Notes: generated by a model from the letters alone, not told the origin. DNA of 64,000 nucleotides from Pseudochelatococcus lubricantis (GCF_042432495.1 NZ_JBHLXC010000001.1:558001-622000); one strand, 5' to 3'; counted from the first letter of the stretch, positions 8,531 to 17,688 are shown. Numbers and translations are program-made.

Positions 8531-9178
8531 ATGACGACACGTCGTAACGTGATCACAGCAATCGCCGCTGGCACGGCCGCCGGCCTTTTCGGCCGGGGAG
8601 GCATCGCCATGGCGCAGGACGTTTCCGTCGTCGCGCTCGCCGCGCCCGGGCCGCTGGGCGACGTCACGCTCGGCGCTGACGATGCCAAGGTCACGGTGAT
8701 CGAATACGCCTCGCTCACCTGCTCGCACTGCGCCGCCTTCCACAACGAAACCTTTGCCGCCTTCAAGGAAAAGTACATCGATACCGGCAAGGTGAAGTTC
8801 ATTCTGCGCGAGTTCCCGCTCGACGACCTTGCGCTGCTCGGCTTCATGCTGGCGCGCTTCCGCGGCAACGACAAGTTCTATGCGGTCACGGACCTGCTGT
8901 TCACCCAGCAGGGCAAGACCTGGGCGAAGCCCGGCGACCAGAAGCCGCTTGATTCGCTGCTCCAGACACTGCGGCAGGCCGGGATCACGCAGGAGGACTT
9001 TGACGCCACCATCAAGGACCGCAAGCTGTACGACGGCATTATCGCCGTGCGCGAGCGGGCGGCGAGCGAGTTCGGCATCAACGCCACGCCGACCTTCTTC
9101 ATCAACGGCAAGCGGTATCCCGGCGCGCTGTCCCTGAGCGATCTGGACAAGGCGATCGGGCCGCTGCTCGCCGAATGA
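8531..9178 (+). CDS. DsbA-family thiol:disulfide oxidoreductase, probable Tat substrate
   Basis: 215 residues. The N-terminus TTRRNVITAI, followed by an alanine/glycine-rich stretch to AMA-QD near residue 29, looks like a twin-arginine signal peptide. The mature part is a DsbA-like thioredoxin fold with the active site CSHC at 64-67 in YASLTCSHCAAF and the cis-proline loop INATPTFFING. It resembles the BdbD/DsbA group common upstream of smc in Hyphomicrobiales. The chosen ATG at 8531 follows AGGAAAG; the longer frame upstream is implausible. It would act in the periplasm on exported protein thiols. Confidence 0.9.
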   Translation: MTTRRNVITAIAAGTAAGLFGRGGIAMAQDVSVVALAAPGPLGDVTLGADDAKVTVIEYASLTCSHCAAFHNETFAAFKEKYIDTGKVKFILREFPLDDLALLGFMLARFRGNDKFYAVTDLLFTQQGKTWAKPGDQKPLDSLLQTLRQAGITQEDFDATIKDRKLYDGIIAVRERAASEFGINATPTFFINGKRYPGALSLSDLDKAIGPLLAE

Positions 9179-9207
9179 GAGCGGCCCGCCCGGCGTGAGG
9201 AGACGCG

Positions 9208-12200
9208 GTGAAGCTTAACCGGCTGCGCATCGTCGGCTTCAAGACGTTCGTCGAACCGAGCGAGTTCCTGATCGAGCCCGGCCTCACCGGCGTGGTGGGG
9301 CCGAACGGCTGCGGCAAGTCGAATCTCGTCGAGGCGCTGCGCTGGGTAATGGGGGAGAACTCCTACAAGTCCCTGCGCGCCTCGGGCATGGACGACGTGA
9401 TCTTCGGCGGCTCCAACACGCGCCCGGCGCGCAACAGCGCCGAGGTGGTGCTTTCCATCGATAATTCCGCCCGCACCGCGCCGGCCCATTTCAACGATTC
9501 GGACGTGCTGGAAGTCTCGCGCAAGATCATGCGCGACGGCGGCTCGGTCTATCGCATCAACGGCCGCGAGGTGCGGGCGCGCGACGTGCAGTTGCTGTTC
9601 GCGGATGCGGCGACGGGCGCGCGCTCGCACGCCATGGTGCGGCAGGGGCAGATCGGCGAGATCATCGCCGCCAAGCCTGTCGCACGCCGGCGCATTCTGG
9701 AGGATGCGGCCGGTGTGGCCGGCCTCTACAGCCGCCGCCACGAGGCGGAACTTCGCCTGCGCGCGGCGGAGGACAACCTGCAGCGTCTTGAGGACGTGAT
9801 GCGCGAGATCGACGGCCAGGTCGACAGCCTGCGTCGGCAGGCGCGCCAGGCCATCCGCTACCGGGCGCTCTCCGCGGAGATTCGCAAGGTGGAGGCGATC
9901 GGCTTCCTCATCGCCTGGCGCGCGGCCACGGCGCAGCTCGCTACGGCGGAGGAGGAGGCCCGTGCGGACGGGCAGGCGGTGCTCGCCTGCAACGACCGGC
10001 AGGCGCAGGCGGCCTACACGCACGGGCTCGCTGCCCACACGCTGGCGCAGGCGCGCACGGCGGAGGAGGAGGCCGGGCATGAGCTGCAGCGGCGCATGCA
10101 GGAACTGGCGGAACTGGAAGCGGGTGAGCGGCGCGACCGCGATCGCGCCGCGGACACCGCCCGCCGCATCGCCGAACTTGAACGCGATCTCGAACGGGAA
10201 AAGACACAGGCGCAGGACGCCGTCGTCATGACTGCACGCTTGGAGGATGAGGACGCCGCCCTGCACGCGCGCCTCGCCCATGCGCAGGATGAACTGGCGG
10301 AGGCAGTGGAAGTCGTCGCGCAGACGCAGTTGTCGCTGGAGGATTCTGAGGCGGAATTCGGCCGTGTGCAGGCCGCGGTTGCCGATGCTGGCGCGCGGCG
10401 CGCGGCATTGGCACGCCAGATCGGCCAGGAGGAACAGCGCCTCGAAAAGCTCGCGGCCGAGCGCCGGCGCGTGGCAGGCGATCTCGACGCGCTGGCGGCA
10501 CAGGCGCAGGCAAGCGAGACGCTCGACCTGCTGCGCGAGGAGCTTGAAGGCTTCGAGGCGTCGCATGGCGAGGCGGAAGATCGGGCGCTTGCCGCGCGCA
10601 CGGGCGTCGCTACGGCGCGTGAGGCGGAGGCGGCCCTGCGCAAGCCGCTCGACGAGGCCGTGAGGCGCGCCCAGCATCTCGGCGCTGAGGCGGCGGTGCT
10701 GGCGCGTCTGGTGGCGCCGGCCGCCGCCGGCGGCTTCGCGCCGGTGCTCGATTCCGTCCGCGTGGAGAAGGGCTTCGAGACGGCGCTTGGCGCCGCCCTC
10801 GGCGACGATCTGCTGGCCGCGACCGATGCCGCCGCAGCCGTGCACTGGGCCGATTCGGGGGAAGGGGAGGCCGACGCCGCGCTGCCGGCCGGCGCCGCGC
10901 CGCTCTCGGAGGTCGTCGAGGCGCCCGCCGTTCTGACCCGCAGGCTGCGCATGACCGGCGTCGTGTCGCGGGAGGCGGGGCCGCTGTTGCGCGCGCATCT
11001 CGTGCCTGGCCAGCGGCTGGTCTCGCAAGAAGGTGATGTCTGGCGTTGGGACGGTCTCACGCGCGCGGCGGATGCCCCTTCCGCCGCGGCGATTCGGCTC
11101 GCGGAGCGCAACCGCCTCGCCGATCTGCAGCGGGAGGCGGAGGAAGCCGACTCCGAAGCGGAGGCGCGGCGGCAGGCCCTCGACGCGGCACAGGCCCGCA
11201 CGCGCGCGGCGGACGACGAGGAGGCGCGGGCGCTCGACGCCCAGCGCGCAGCCCGTCGCGCGGCCGAAAGCGCGCGCGTGAAGCTGCTCGACGCCGAACG
11301 CGCCGCTGCGGCGTCGACTGCCAGACACGCCGCGCTGGAAGAGGCGCATACGCGGCTGGCGGCGGGCGAAGCGCAAGCGCGGGAAGGGCTTGAAGCCGCG
11401 CGTGCCGAACTGGCCACGCTTCCGCCGGTCGACGACGAGGCGTTGGAGAAGGCGCGCCGCTATGCCGCACAGATACGTGCCGCGCACGGCGAATCAGAAC
11501 GTGCCCTGCAGGGCCTCCAGCGCGACATCGGCGCGCAGACTCGCCGCCGGCAGGCCATCGCCGCCGAATCGAGGGCTTGGGAGGAACGCCGGTCACGAGC
11601 CGATTCGGTGCTGGCTGACGTCGCGGAGCGGCTGTCGTCCGCGCGCGAGACGCTGGTGGACCTGACGGAGACGGCCGAGGACAAGGCCGTGCGCCGCAAC
11701 GGGCTCGCCGCCGCCGTGGCCGAAGCGCAGGCCGCGCTGGAGCAGGCCGCTAACGCCCGCCGCGCGGCGGAAACAGCGCTGGCGGCGGCGGACGAGTCGG
11801 CGCGCGCCGCGCTTGATGCGCTCGCCTCGGCGCGCGAGGCGCGGGCGCGCTCGCAGGCAATGGGCGAGGCAGCGCGCGGTCGGCTCGCCGACATCATCCG
11901 CCAGATTGCCGATTCGGTCGGCGTGGCGCCAGAGGCCCTGCACGCGCATGCGGAACACGACCCCGAGGCGCCCCTGCCCGAATCGCAGGAGGTCGACCAG
12001 CGCCTGATCGCGCTGCGCCTCGACCGGGAGCGGCTCGGCGCCGTCAACCTGCGGGCCGAGGCGGAGCTTGACGAGGCGCAGGGCAAGCGGGACGGTATCG
12101 GCGCCGAGCACGACGAACTGGTCGAGGCGATTCGGCGGCTCAGGCAGGCGATCGGCAACCTCAACCGCGAGGGGCGCGAGCGGCTGATGGCCGCTTTCGA

Positions 12201-12660
12201 TGTCGTCAATGGCCATTTCCAGAGCCTGTTCACGTCGCTGTTCGGCGGCGGCACGGCCGATCTGACCCTGGTCGATTCCGACGATCCGCTGGAGGCGGGG
12301 CTGGAAATCTATGCCCGCCCGCCGGGCAAGAAGCCGCAGGTGCTGACGCTGCTGTCCGGCGGCGAGCAGGCGCTGACGGCTATCGCCCTGATTTTCGCCG
12401 TGTTTCTGACGAACCCCTCGCCCGTCTGCGTGCTCGATGAGGTGGACGCGCCTCTCGACGATTCCAATGTCGAGCGCTATTGCGAGTTGCTGCGCACCAT
12501 GGCGGGCCAGACGCTGACGCGCTTCATCGTCATCACCCACAACCCCATCACCATGGCGGCGATGGACAGGCTGTTCGGCGTGACGATGGCGGAGAAGGGC
12601 GTCTCCCAGCTCGTGTCGGTCGATCTGGCGCTTGCAGGACAAATCCTCGACGTCGGCTGA
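9208..12660 (+). CDS. smc: Chromosome segregation ATPase SMC
   Basis: 1150-residue structural-maintenance-of-chromosomes protein. The head ATPase is split across the termini: Walker A GPNGCGKSN at 31-39, and the C-terminal signature LLSGGEQAL (about 1049) with Walker B VCVLDEVDAPLDD (about 1073). Two long alanine/arginine/glutamate-rich coiled coils flank a hinge at roughly 500-620 (GGFAPVLDSVRV region). The start is a GTG at 9208 after GAGGAGACGC, giving KLNRLRIVGFKTFVEP. The antiparallel arms are unusually alanine-rich, as in high-GC relatives. It acts with ScpA/ScpB, which are not in the window. Confidence 0.97.
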   Translation: MKLNRLRIVGFKTFVEPSEFLIEPGLTGVVGPNGCGKSNLVEALRWVMGENSYKSLRASGMDDVIFGGSNTRPARNSAEVVLSIDNSARTAPAHFNDSDVLEVSRKIMRDGGSVYRINGREVRARDVQLLFADAATGARSHAMVRQGQIGEIIAAKPVARRRILEDAAGVAGLYSRRHEAELRLRAAEDNLQRLEDVMREIDGQVDSLRRQARQAIRYRALSAEIRKVEAIGFLIAWRAATAQLATAEEEARADGQAVLACNDRQAQAAYTHGLAAHTLAQARTAEEEAGHELQRRMQELAELEAGERRDRDRAADTARRIAELERDLEREKTQAQDAVVMTARLEDEDAALHARLAHAQDELAEAVEVVAQTQLSLEDSEAEFGRVQAAVADAGARRAALARQIGQEEQRLEKLAAERRRVAGDLDALAAQAQASETLDLLREELEGFEASHGEAEDRALAARTGVATAREAEAALRKPLDEAVRRAQHLGAEAAVLARLVAPAAAGGFAPVLDSVRVEKGFETALGAALGDDLLAATDAAAAVHWADSGEGEADAALPAGAAPLSEVVEAPAVLTRRLRMTGVVSREAGPLLRAHLVPGQRLVSQEGDVWRWDGLTRAADAPSAAAIRLAERNRLADLQREAEEADSEAEARRQALDAAQARTRAADDEEARALDAQRAARRAAESARVKLLDAERAAAASTARHAALEEAHTRLAAGEAQAREGLEAARAELATLPPVDDEALEKARRYAAQIRAAHGESERALQGLQRDIGAQTRRRQAIAAESRAWEERRSRADSVLADVAERLSSARETLVDLTETAEDKAVRRNGLAAAVAEAQAALEQAANARRAAETALAAADESARAALDALASAREARARSQAMGEAARGRLADIIRQIADSVGVAPEALHAHAEHDPEAPLPESQEVDQRLIALRLDRERLGAVNLRAEAELDEAQGKRDGIGAEHDELVEAIRRLRQAIGNLNREGRERLMAAFDVVNGHFQSLFTSLFGGGTADLTLVDSDDPLEAGLEIYARPPGKKPQVLTLLSGGEQALTAIALIFAVFLTNPSPVCVLDEVDAPLDDSNVERYCELLRTMAGQTLTRFIVITHNPITMAAMDRLFGVTMAEKGVSQLVSVDLALAGQILDVG

Positions 12661-13018
12661 TGGACGCCCCGCTATTTCCTTCCGGGAAAAGGCGAATTCC
12701 GCAGCGCGAGTGAATCGTCCGCCTCAGGTGTTGCGCGGAAGACCATGCGGGCGGAAATCGTCAGCTTCGGTGTGCCGATTTAGCTAAAAAAGAATATTTC
12801 TTTTATATTACATAGACTTATTCATTGTCTGGCTCATGTTGACACCGGCTGTCACACTCACTATGTTGCGCCGCATTCCTTGTGGATGAACGGTTGCAGG
12901 CCTTACGGCAGCCGCGCGGCCACGGGAATCCGTCCGTATCGAATCCGGCGCATGCTTTTGAAAAGTTTCGATTTCGGTGATAATGCGCGGAAAACGCATT
13001 GTGCCAGGGGATCGTCGC
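12661..13018. other. 358-bp gap between smc and atpI
   Basis: Contains an AT-rich block (about 12780-12830) followed by a strong consensus-like promoter. No coding frame with a ribosome-binding site and no RNA gene recognised. Confidence 0.6.
12839..12867 (+). promoter_or_regulatory. Candidate sigma70 promoter of the F0 ATP synthase operon
   Basis: A perfect TTGACA -35 (12839-12844), a 17-nt spacer and TATGTT (12862-12867) sit just downstream of an AT-rich tract that could act as an UP-like element. It leaves a leader of roughly 145 nt before atpI. Confidence 0.6.
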
Positions 13019-13381
13019 ATGTCTGGAAACGGTGAGGACGGCAGGCAACCCGAAGATCGTGATCTCGCCAAAAGGCTCGATGATCTCGGCCGCCGGTTGT
13101 CCGCGAAGGAAAAGGAGGCTCTGGCCGCCCGCAAGGCGCAGGAGCCGCGGCCGGGTGGTGACGCCACGGCCATGTCCAACGCCTTGCGGCTGTCGGGGGA
13201 GTTCATCGCCGGTGTGGTGGCTGGCGCGGGCATCGGTTGGGCTATTGACACCTATCTGGGGCTCTCGCCCTGGGGCTTGATCGTTTTTCTGCTGCTGGGC
13301 TTCTTGACAGGCGTCTGGAACGTGCTACGGGCGGCAGGGTATCTGAAAACACCGCGCGACCATGGGTCGGGCGGACGATGA
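13019..13381 (+). CDS. atpI: F0F1 ATP synthase assembly protein AtpI
   Basis: 120-residue AtpI-family protein. A charged N-terminal half (EDRDLAKRLDDLGRRLSAKE) precedes two membrane helices: one around SGEFIAGVVAGAGIGWAID, one around GLIVFLLLGFLTGVWNVL. The family helps assemble the c-ring. First gene of the F0 operon, 96 bp before atpB. Start at the ATG at 13019; an upstream ATG would add 14 residues. Confidence 0.92.
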   Translation: MSGNGEDGRQPEDRDLAKRLDDLGRRLSAKEKEALAARKAQEPRPGGDATAMSNALRLSGEFIAGVVAGAGIGWAIDTYLGLSPWGLIVFLLLGFLTGVWNVLRAAGYLKTPRDHGSGGR

Positions 13382-13477
13382 TGCGGTGAATTTCTGGCCG
13401 GCGCGGCGTGCCGGGCGGGTGGCGAGGCAGATGCGGCGGAAAACCGTCCGCACGCAGACAGCGGGGGCTGAACGGCC

Positions 13478-14227
13478 ATGGCGAGTCCTACCGAACAATT
13501 TGAGATTCGGCATTTCACCGGACCGTTGTTCCATCTGGGCGACTCGCCCGTCACCTTCACCAACTCCGCGCTGTTCATGGTGCTGGCGGTTGGTGTGATC
13601 ACGGCTTTCCTGGCGGCTGCGACCGCGCCGCGCGCGGTCGTGCCGGGGCGGTGGCAGAATCTGGGCGAACTGCTCTATGAGTTCGTCGCCAGTACCGTCC
13701 GACAATCGGCGGGCAAGGACGGCCTCGTGTTTCTGCCGCTCGTGTTCTCGCTCTTCACCTTCGTGCTCATCGCCAATCTGCTTGGCCTGCTGCCCTATGC
13801 ATTCACGGTCACGAGCCACATCATCGTGACGGCGGCGCTGGCGCTGCTGGTGATCTTCACCGTGATCGGCTACGGCGTTGCCAAGCATGGCGCGAAGTTC
13901 CTCAACATCTTCGTGCCGTCGGGTGTGCCGGGCTGGCTCCTGCCGCTGATCGTGGCGATCGAGGTGGTGTCGTTCATCTCTCGTCCGGTCAGCCTCTCTG
14001 TCCGTCTTTTCGCCAACATGCTTGCCGGCCACATCGCCCTCAAGATTTTCGCGGGCTTCGTCGCCGCGCTGCTGGCAGGGGGCTTCGCCGCCTTCCTGTC
14101 GCCGCTGCCGCTGGCCTTCACTGTCGCGCTGACCGCCCTCGAAGTTCTGGTGGCGGTGCTTCAGGCCTACGTTTTCGCCGTGCTGACCAGTCTTTATCTG
14201 CACGACGCCCTGCATCCCGGCCACTGA
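13478..14227 (+). CDS. atpB: F0F1 ATP synthase subunit a
   Basis: 249-residue hydrophobic subunit that forms the proton half-channels against the c-ring. The essential arginine lies in LSVRLFANMLAGHIALK, within the fourth or fifth of several membrane spans. The terminal YVFAVLTSLYLHDALHPGH matches the family's last helix. Positioned between atpI and atpE in the usual alphaproteobacterial F0 order. Confidence 0.97.
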   Translation: MASPTEQFEIRHFTGPLFHLGDSPVTFTNSALFMVLAVGVITAFLAAATAPRAVVPGRWQNLGELLYEFVASTVRQSAGKDGLVFLPLVFSLFTFVLIANLLGLLPYAFTVTSHIIVTAALALLVIFTVIGYGVAKHGAKFLNIFVPSGVPGWLLPLIVAIEVVSFISRPVSLSVRLFANMLAGHIALKIFAGFVAALLAGGFAAFLSPLPLAFTVALTALEVLVAVLQAYVFAVLTSLYLHDALHPGH

Positions 14228-14290
14228 TCGAAGCTATAACCCGGCCGGTTGTTCCGCCATCACGTCAAGAGTTACTCGAAGGAGCTTTCC

Positions 14291-14521
14291 ATGGAACTCG
14301 CTGCTGCTGCTAAGTACATTGGTGCTGGTCTCGCCTGCTTCGGTCTGGCTGGCGCTGCTCTCGCGCTGGGCAACCTGTTCGGCCAGTTTTTCGCCGGCGC
14401 CTTCCGCAACCCGAGCGCGGCTGACGCGCAGCGCGGCACGCTGGTTCTGGGCTTCGCCCTCACGGAAGCTCTCGGCATCTTCTCGCTGCTGATCGCGCTC
14501 CTGCTTCTCTTCGCCGTCTGA
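14291..14521 (+). CDS. atpE: F0F1 ATP synthase subunit c
   Basis: 76-residue proteolipid with two membrane helices. The first is glycine/alanine-rich (GAGLACFGLAGAALALG). The second carries the proton-binding glutamate in ALTEALGIFSLLIAL. The polar loop RNPSAADAQRG contacts F1. Start at 14291 after a strong AAGGAGC site, suiting its high copy number. A hairpin follows the stop codon. Confidence 0.97.
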   Translation: MELAAAAKYIGAGLACFGLAGAALALGNLFGQFFAGAFRNPSAADAQRGTLVLGFALTEALGIFSLLIALLLLFAV

Positions 14522-14548
14522 TTGATTGATACGGTGACGGCGGCATTT

Positions 14549-14573
14549 GTCTTCGGGGGCTTCTCCCGAAGAC
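14549..14573 (+). promoter_or_regulatory. Intercistronic hairpin between atpE and atpF'
   Basis: GTCTTCGGG (14549-14557) and CCCGAAGAC (14565-14573) form a perfect 9-bp stem with a 7-nt loop, 28 nt after the atpE stop and 150 nt before the next gene. There is no T-run. It could protect or partly terminate the atpE message to raise c-subunit output. Confidence 0.6.
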
Positions 14574-14725
14574 GAGCGCCGCGATAGGCCGCTGTCTGCA
14601 AAAAAGCAGGCTTGCGGACCTGTCTGTCTGTTTTGGCACCAGTTTCGCCGGGCCGGATTTGCCTCTCCGGAGCAGACGTGTGTCAGGCGTGGTGCATGAG
14701 CCTCGTTGTGAGGGGGAGTTGACAG

Positions 14726-15262
14726 ATGGCTGAAGCGATCAAAACCGGGGCTGAAGTCGCGCACGAGGTCGGCTTTCCTCCGTTTAACGCCGAAACCTTT
14801 GCGTCGCAGCTGTTCTGGCTCGCGGTGACGTTCGCATTCCTGTACTGGTTCGTGTCGAAGATTGCCCTGCCGCGCATCGCGGCGGTGATCGCGGATCGCA
14901 AGCAGCGAATAGATACGGATCTCGATGATGCCGCCCGGCTCAAGGCGCAGGCGGATGAGGCTTTCAAGGCCTACGAGGCGGAACTCGCCACGGCCAAGGC
15001 CAACGCCCGGTCCATAGCCGAGGATACCCGCGCGCGCCTTAGTGCTGAAAGCGATGCCCGGCGCAAGTCGCTGGAGCAGGATCTTTCGGCCCGGATCGCA
15101 GCCGCGGAAAAGACCATCGCCGATACCAAGACGCAGGCGCTGACGCATGTCGGTGAGATCGCGGGTGATGCGGCCTCCGCTATCGTGGAGCGCATCCTGG
15201 GCAGCGCGCCCACGGCGATCGCCGTGGATGCCGCGGTCAAGTCCGCCCTCGATGGCCGATAG
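14726..15262 (+). CDS. atpF': F0F1 ATP synthase subunit b'
   Basis: 178 residues: a short polar N-terminus ending GFPPFNAETFASQLFWL, one membrane helix (LAVTFAFLYWFVSKIAL), then a long alanine/charged coiled coil. The leading extension and the ALPRIAAVIADRKQRI segment are typical of the b' subunit, which pairs with b as a heterodimeric stator in photosynthetic and alphaproteobacterial ATP synthases. It directly precedes atpF with a 9-nt gap. Confidence 0.93.
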   Translation: MAEAIKTGAEVAHEVGFPPFNAETFASQLFWLAVTFAFLYWFVSKIALPRIAAVIADRKQRIDTDLDDAARLKAQADEAFKAYEAELATAKANARSIAEDTRARLSAESDARRKSLEQDLSARIAAAEKTIADTKTQALTHVGEIAGDAASAIVERILGSAPTAIAVDAAVKSALDGR

Positions 15263-15271
15263 GAGGCAACC

Positions 15272-15757
15272 ATGTTCTGGGAAGCTGAATTCTGGGTTGC
15301 CGTTTCGTTTTTCTGCTTCGTCGGCATCGCTCTGAAGATGGGGGCGGGCAAGATGCTCGTCGGCCCGCTCGACGATCGCACGAAGCAGATCGCCAGCGAT
15401 CTGGCCGAGGCACGCCGGCTGCGCGATGAGGCTGAAGCGCTGCTGAAGGCCTATGAGGCGAAGCGTGTCGCCGCCGAGGCCGAGGCCCAGGCGATCGTCG
15501 ACAACGCGCGCACCGAAGCGGAACGCGCCGCCGAGGAAGCCCATGCCCGCCTGACGGATTTCATCGCGCGGCGGACCAAGGCGGCGGAGGCCAAGATCGC
15601 GCAGGCGGAGACGCAAGCCACGGCCGACGTCAAGACCGCTGCGGCTGAAGCGGCCGTGCGTGCGGCGGAGGAAATCCTGCGCGGCAGCCTGAAGGGCAAG
15701 ACCGCAGAGCGGCTGTTCGAGGAAAGCCTCAACGAGGTCCGCACGCAGATCCACTGA
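15272..15757 (+). CDS. atpF: F0F1 ATP synthase subunit b
   Basis: 161 residues. One N-terminal membrane helix (FWVAVSFFCFVGIALKMG) is followed by GPLDDRTKQIASDLAEA and an alanine-rich right-handed coiled coil. Stator partner of b'. AGGAGG lies just upstream. Last gene of the F0 operon; the F1 genes are absent here and must be elsewhere, as usual in this order. Confidence 0.95.
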   Translation: MFWEAEFWVAVSFFCFVGIALKMGAGKMLVGPLDDRTKQIASDLAEARRLRDEAEALLKAYEAKRVAAEAEAQAIVDNARTEAERAAEEAHARLTDFIARRTKAAEAKIAQAETQATADVKTAAAEAAVRAAEEILRGSLKGKTAERLFEESLNEVRTQIH

Positions 15758-15792
15758 CGCAGTGCTGTCAGGCGTATCGGGAAAGAATATGT

Positions 15793-15822
15793 GATCCTGG
15801 GGGGCTCATGCCCTTCAGGATC
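15793..15822 (+). terminator. Stem-loop after the F0 operon
   Basis: GATCCTG (15793-15799) pairs with CAGGATC (15816-15822), with an inner GGG/CCC pairing. It sits 36 nt after atpF and is followed by a modestly T-rich CGTCTTGT. Probable operon end. Confidence 0.55.
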
Positions 15823-15873
15823 GTCTTGTAAGAATCTGGTCGTCAACTCGTTGATCCGACAAGGGCGGGGCCC

Positions 15874-17157
15874 ATGAAACCGGTCGAACGTTTCCGCAAG
15901 GTATCGCTCCGTGGCTCCCGTTTCCTGATGGTGGGCACAGTCGGTATCGTGCTTGCATCCTGTGCCGGCAATCCGCGCGGCGTCCTGGGGCCGGTGGCGG
16001 AAACGTCTCCCGGCGCGACCCAGGTGGACATGCTCGTGGCGACCACTCGCGGCAAGTCCGCGAACCGGGGCGAGCTTTTCTCCGGCGAGCGCAGCCCCAC
16101 CCCTGCTTTTGCGGACATCACGGTATCCATTCCGCCGAAGGAGGCGCGCACCATCGGCGAGGTGCAGTGGCCGCGGCGTTTGCCGGGCAACCCGGCCACC
16201 GATTTCGTGACACTGCGTGCCGATATCGTCAATCAGGACGAGGCGTTGCGCCGGTTCCGCCGCACTGTGGCGAAGGTGCCGCACGGCAACGTGCTGGTGT
16301 TCGTGCACGGCTATAATAATCGTTTTGAAGACGCTGTCTTCCGCTTCGCGCAAATCGTGAACGATTCGGACGCGAAGGTCGCGCCGGTCCTGTTTACGTG
16401 GCCGTCTCGCGGCAGCCTGCTTGCGTACGGCTATGACCGTGAGAGCGCCAATTTCTCGCGCGACAATCTGGAAAATCTGCTCGCCGAGCTGTCCCGCGAT
16501 AAGCGGGTGGGTGAAATATCAATCCTCGCCCACTCCATGGGCAACTGGGTGACGCTGGAAGCCTTGCGGCAGATGGCGATTCGCAACAACGGTCGACTTG
16601 CGCCCAAGATCGCCAACGTCATGCTGGCGGCGCCCGACGTCGATATCGACGTCTTCCGCACGCAGGTCGCCCAGATCAAGGGAAGCGGTGTCAAAGGCAA
16701 GCGCAGCGCGAATTTCGTGCTGTTTACCTCGCGGGATGACCGCGCACTCGCGCTTTCGCGCCGCGTCTGGGGCAGCACGGCACGGCTTGGCGCCATCGAT
16801 CCCGCGGTCGAGCCGTTCAAAACCGAACTCCGGCGCGATAACGTGACCGTGGTCGACCTCACCGGTGTGCGCACAGCCGATCGTCTGAATCACGGCACTT
16901 TCGCGGAAAGCCCGGAGGTGGTGCAGTTGATCGGCGGCCGTCTGGCCGGTGGGCAGACCATGACCGACTCGCGCGTCGGCCTCGGCGACCACATCATCCA
17001 GATCACAGCTGGCGCGGCCTCTTCGGTGGGAACGGCGGCGGGCCTCGTGCTCGCTGCGCCTGTTGCGGTTATCGATCCCAATACGCGCAACAATCTTGGC
17101 AGCCAGTTCGAAGGCTTTGGCGATGAGCTGGCCAAAACGACAGGTTCCGTGCGCTGA
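15874..17157 (+). CDS. DUF900-type alpha/beta-hydrolase lipoprotein
   Basis: 427 residues. A basic N-terminus and hydrophobic core end in the lipobox VLASC, with Cys30 followed by Ala, which suggests an outer-membrane-sorted lipoprotein. The DUF900 hydrolase core shows VFVHGYNNRF (143-151), FTWPSRG (174-180) and the nucleophile elbow AHSMGNW with Ser221. APDVDIDVF is a further family motif. The substrate is not known for the family; an esterase/lipase activity is inferred. It stands alone between the F0 operon and a convergent small gene. Confidence 0.85.
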   Translation: MKPVERFRKVSLRGSRFLMVGTVGIVLASCAGNPRGVLGPVAETSPGATQVDMLVATTRGKSANRGELFSGERSPTPAFADITVSIPPKEARTIGEVQWPRRLPGNPATDFVTLRADIVNQDEALRRFRRTVAKVPHGNVLVFVHGYNNRFEDAVFRFAQIVNDSDAKVAPVLFTWPSRGSLLAYGYDRESANFSRDNLENLLAELSRDKRVGEISILAHSMGNWVTLEALRQMAIRNNGRLAPKIANVMLAAPDVDIDVFRTQVAQIKGSGVKGKRSANFVLFTSRDDRALALSRRVWGSTARLGAIDPAVEPFKTELRRDNVTVVDLTGVRTADRLNHGTFAESPEVVQLIGGRLAGGQTMTDSRVGLGDHIIQITAGAASSVGTAAGLVLAAPVAVIDPNTRNNLGSQFEGFGDELAKTTGSVR

Positions 17158-17196
17158 AAGGCGATGCGCCGTCCGTTTGTCTATGCAACACCTTTC

Positions 17197-17221
17197 CCCG
17201 GAAGTGGCATCCGCTTCCGGG
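17197..17221. terminator. Bidirectional stem-loop between convergent genes
   Basis: CCCGGAAG (17197-17204) and CTTCCGGG (17214-17221) form a perfect 8-bp stem with a 9-nt loop, between the hydrolase gene (+) and the small membrane protein (-). TTT precedes it, which would be an A-run/T-run only weakly. Confidence 0.5.
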
Positions 17222-17238
17222 AGGCAGTGTAAAACGCT

Positions 17239-17568
17239 TCACCGCCGCCGGGCATCGACCGTGACACGCACGGGAACCGGTGCTCCGAGGCCGCCGCGAG
17301 GCGGAACAGGCGCGAGGCGCAGGCGGCGCCCGCGCGGAGGCGTATCTCGCTCTTCAAGCTGCATCACCGCGATGCCCATCTGGATGCTGCCGAACGTAAG
17401 GCAGAGCAAGAAAGTCAGCGCCCCTGCGGCAACCATCCCGACCGGAGACGCCGCGACGAGGGTACGCAGACCGGCGACGTCGAGCCCGAACAACATTCCG
17501 GCAAACAGCGCGGCAATGCTGAAACCGATGAGGGCGTGGCGGGCTAGAAACCAGGTGAGCCGCGTCAT
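17239..17568 (-). CDS. Small two-helix membrane protein at the end of the VLCFA cluster
   Basis: 109 residues from the ATG at 17568 (MTRLTWFLARHALIGF), chosen because GGGAG lies 6 nt upstream; earlier in-frame starts overlap that site. Two hydrophobic segments (about HALIGFSIAALFAGMLFGL and GMVAAGALTFLLCLTFGS) are followed by an arginine/proline-rich, probably cytosolic tail. I do not recognise a named family. It lies 120 bp downstream of the adh gene on the same strand, at the place where lpxXL is found in rhizobial clusters, but it has no acyltransferase motif. Confidence 0.65.
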   Translation of the reverse strand: MTRLTWFLARHALIGFSIAALFAGMLFGLDVAGLRTLVAASPVGMVAAGALTFLLCLTFGSIQMGIAVMQLEERDTPPRGRRLRLAPVPPRGGLGAPVPVRVTVDARRR

Positions 17569-17688
17569 GAACATCTCCCGAGACAATAATCAACATCCTA
17601 TGTTGGCACGGGTTCATCAAAACGACAATTACTGAATCGGGAGTGCGGCGCCTGAGCGAAGCCCGCTCGAATACCGTGGCTGAGGATA

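Noticed and set aside
8878..11487. An 869-codon frame antisense to smc and dsbA
   Set aside because: Arg/Leu-rich shadow of real genes on the plus strand; no ribosome-binding site or motif.
17197..17221. Half of a transposon inverted repeat
   Set aside because: No matching distal copy or target duplication; its position between convergent genes fits a terminator.
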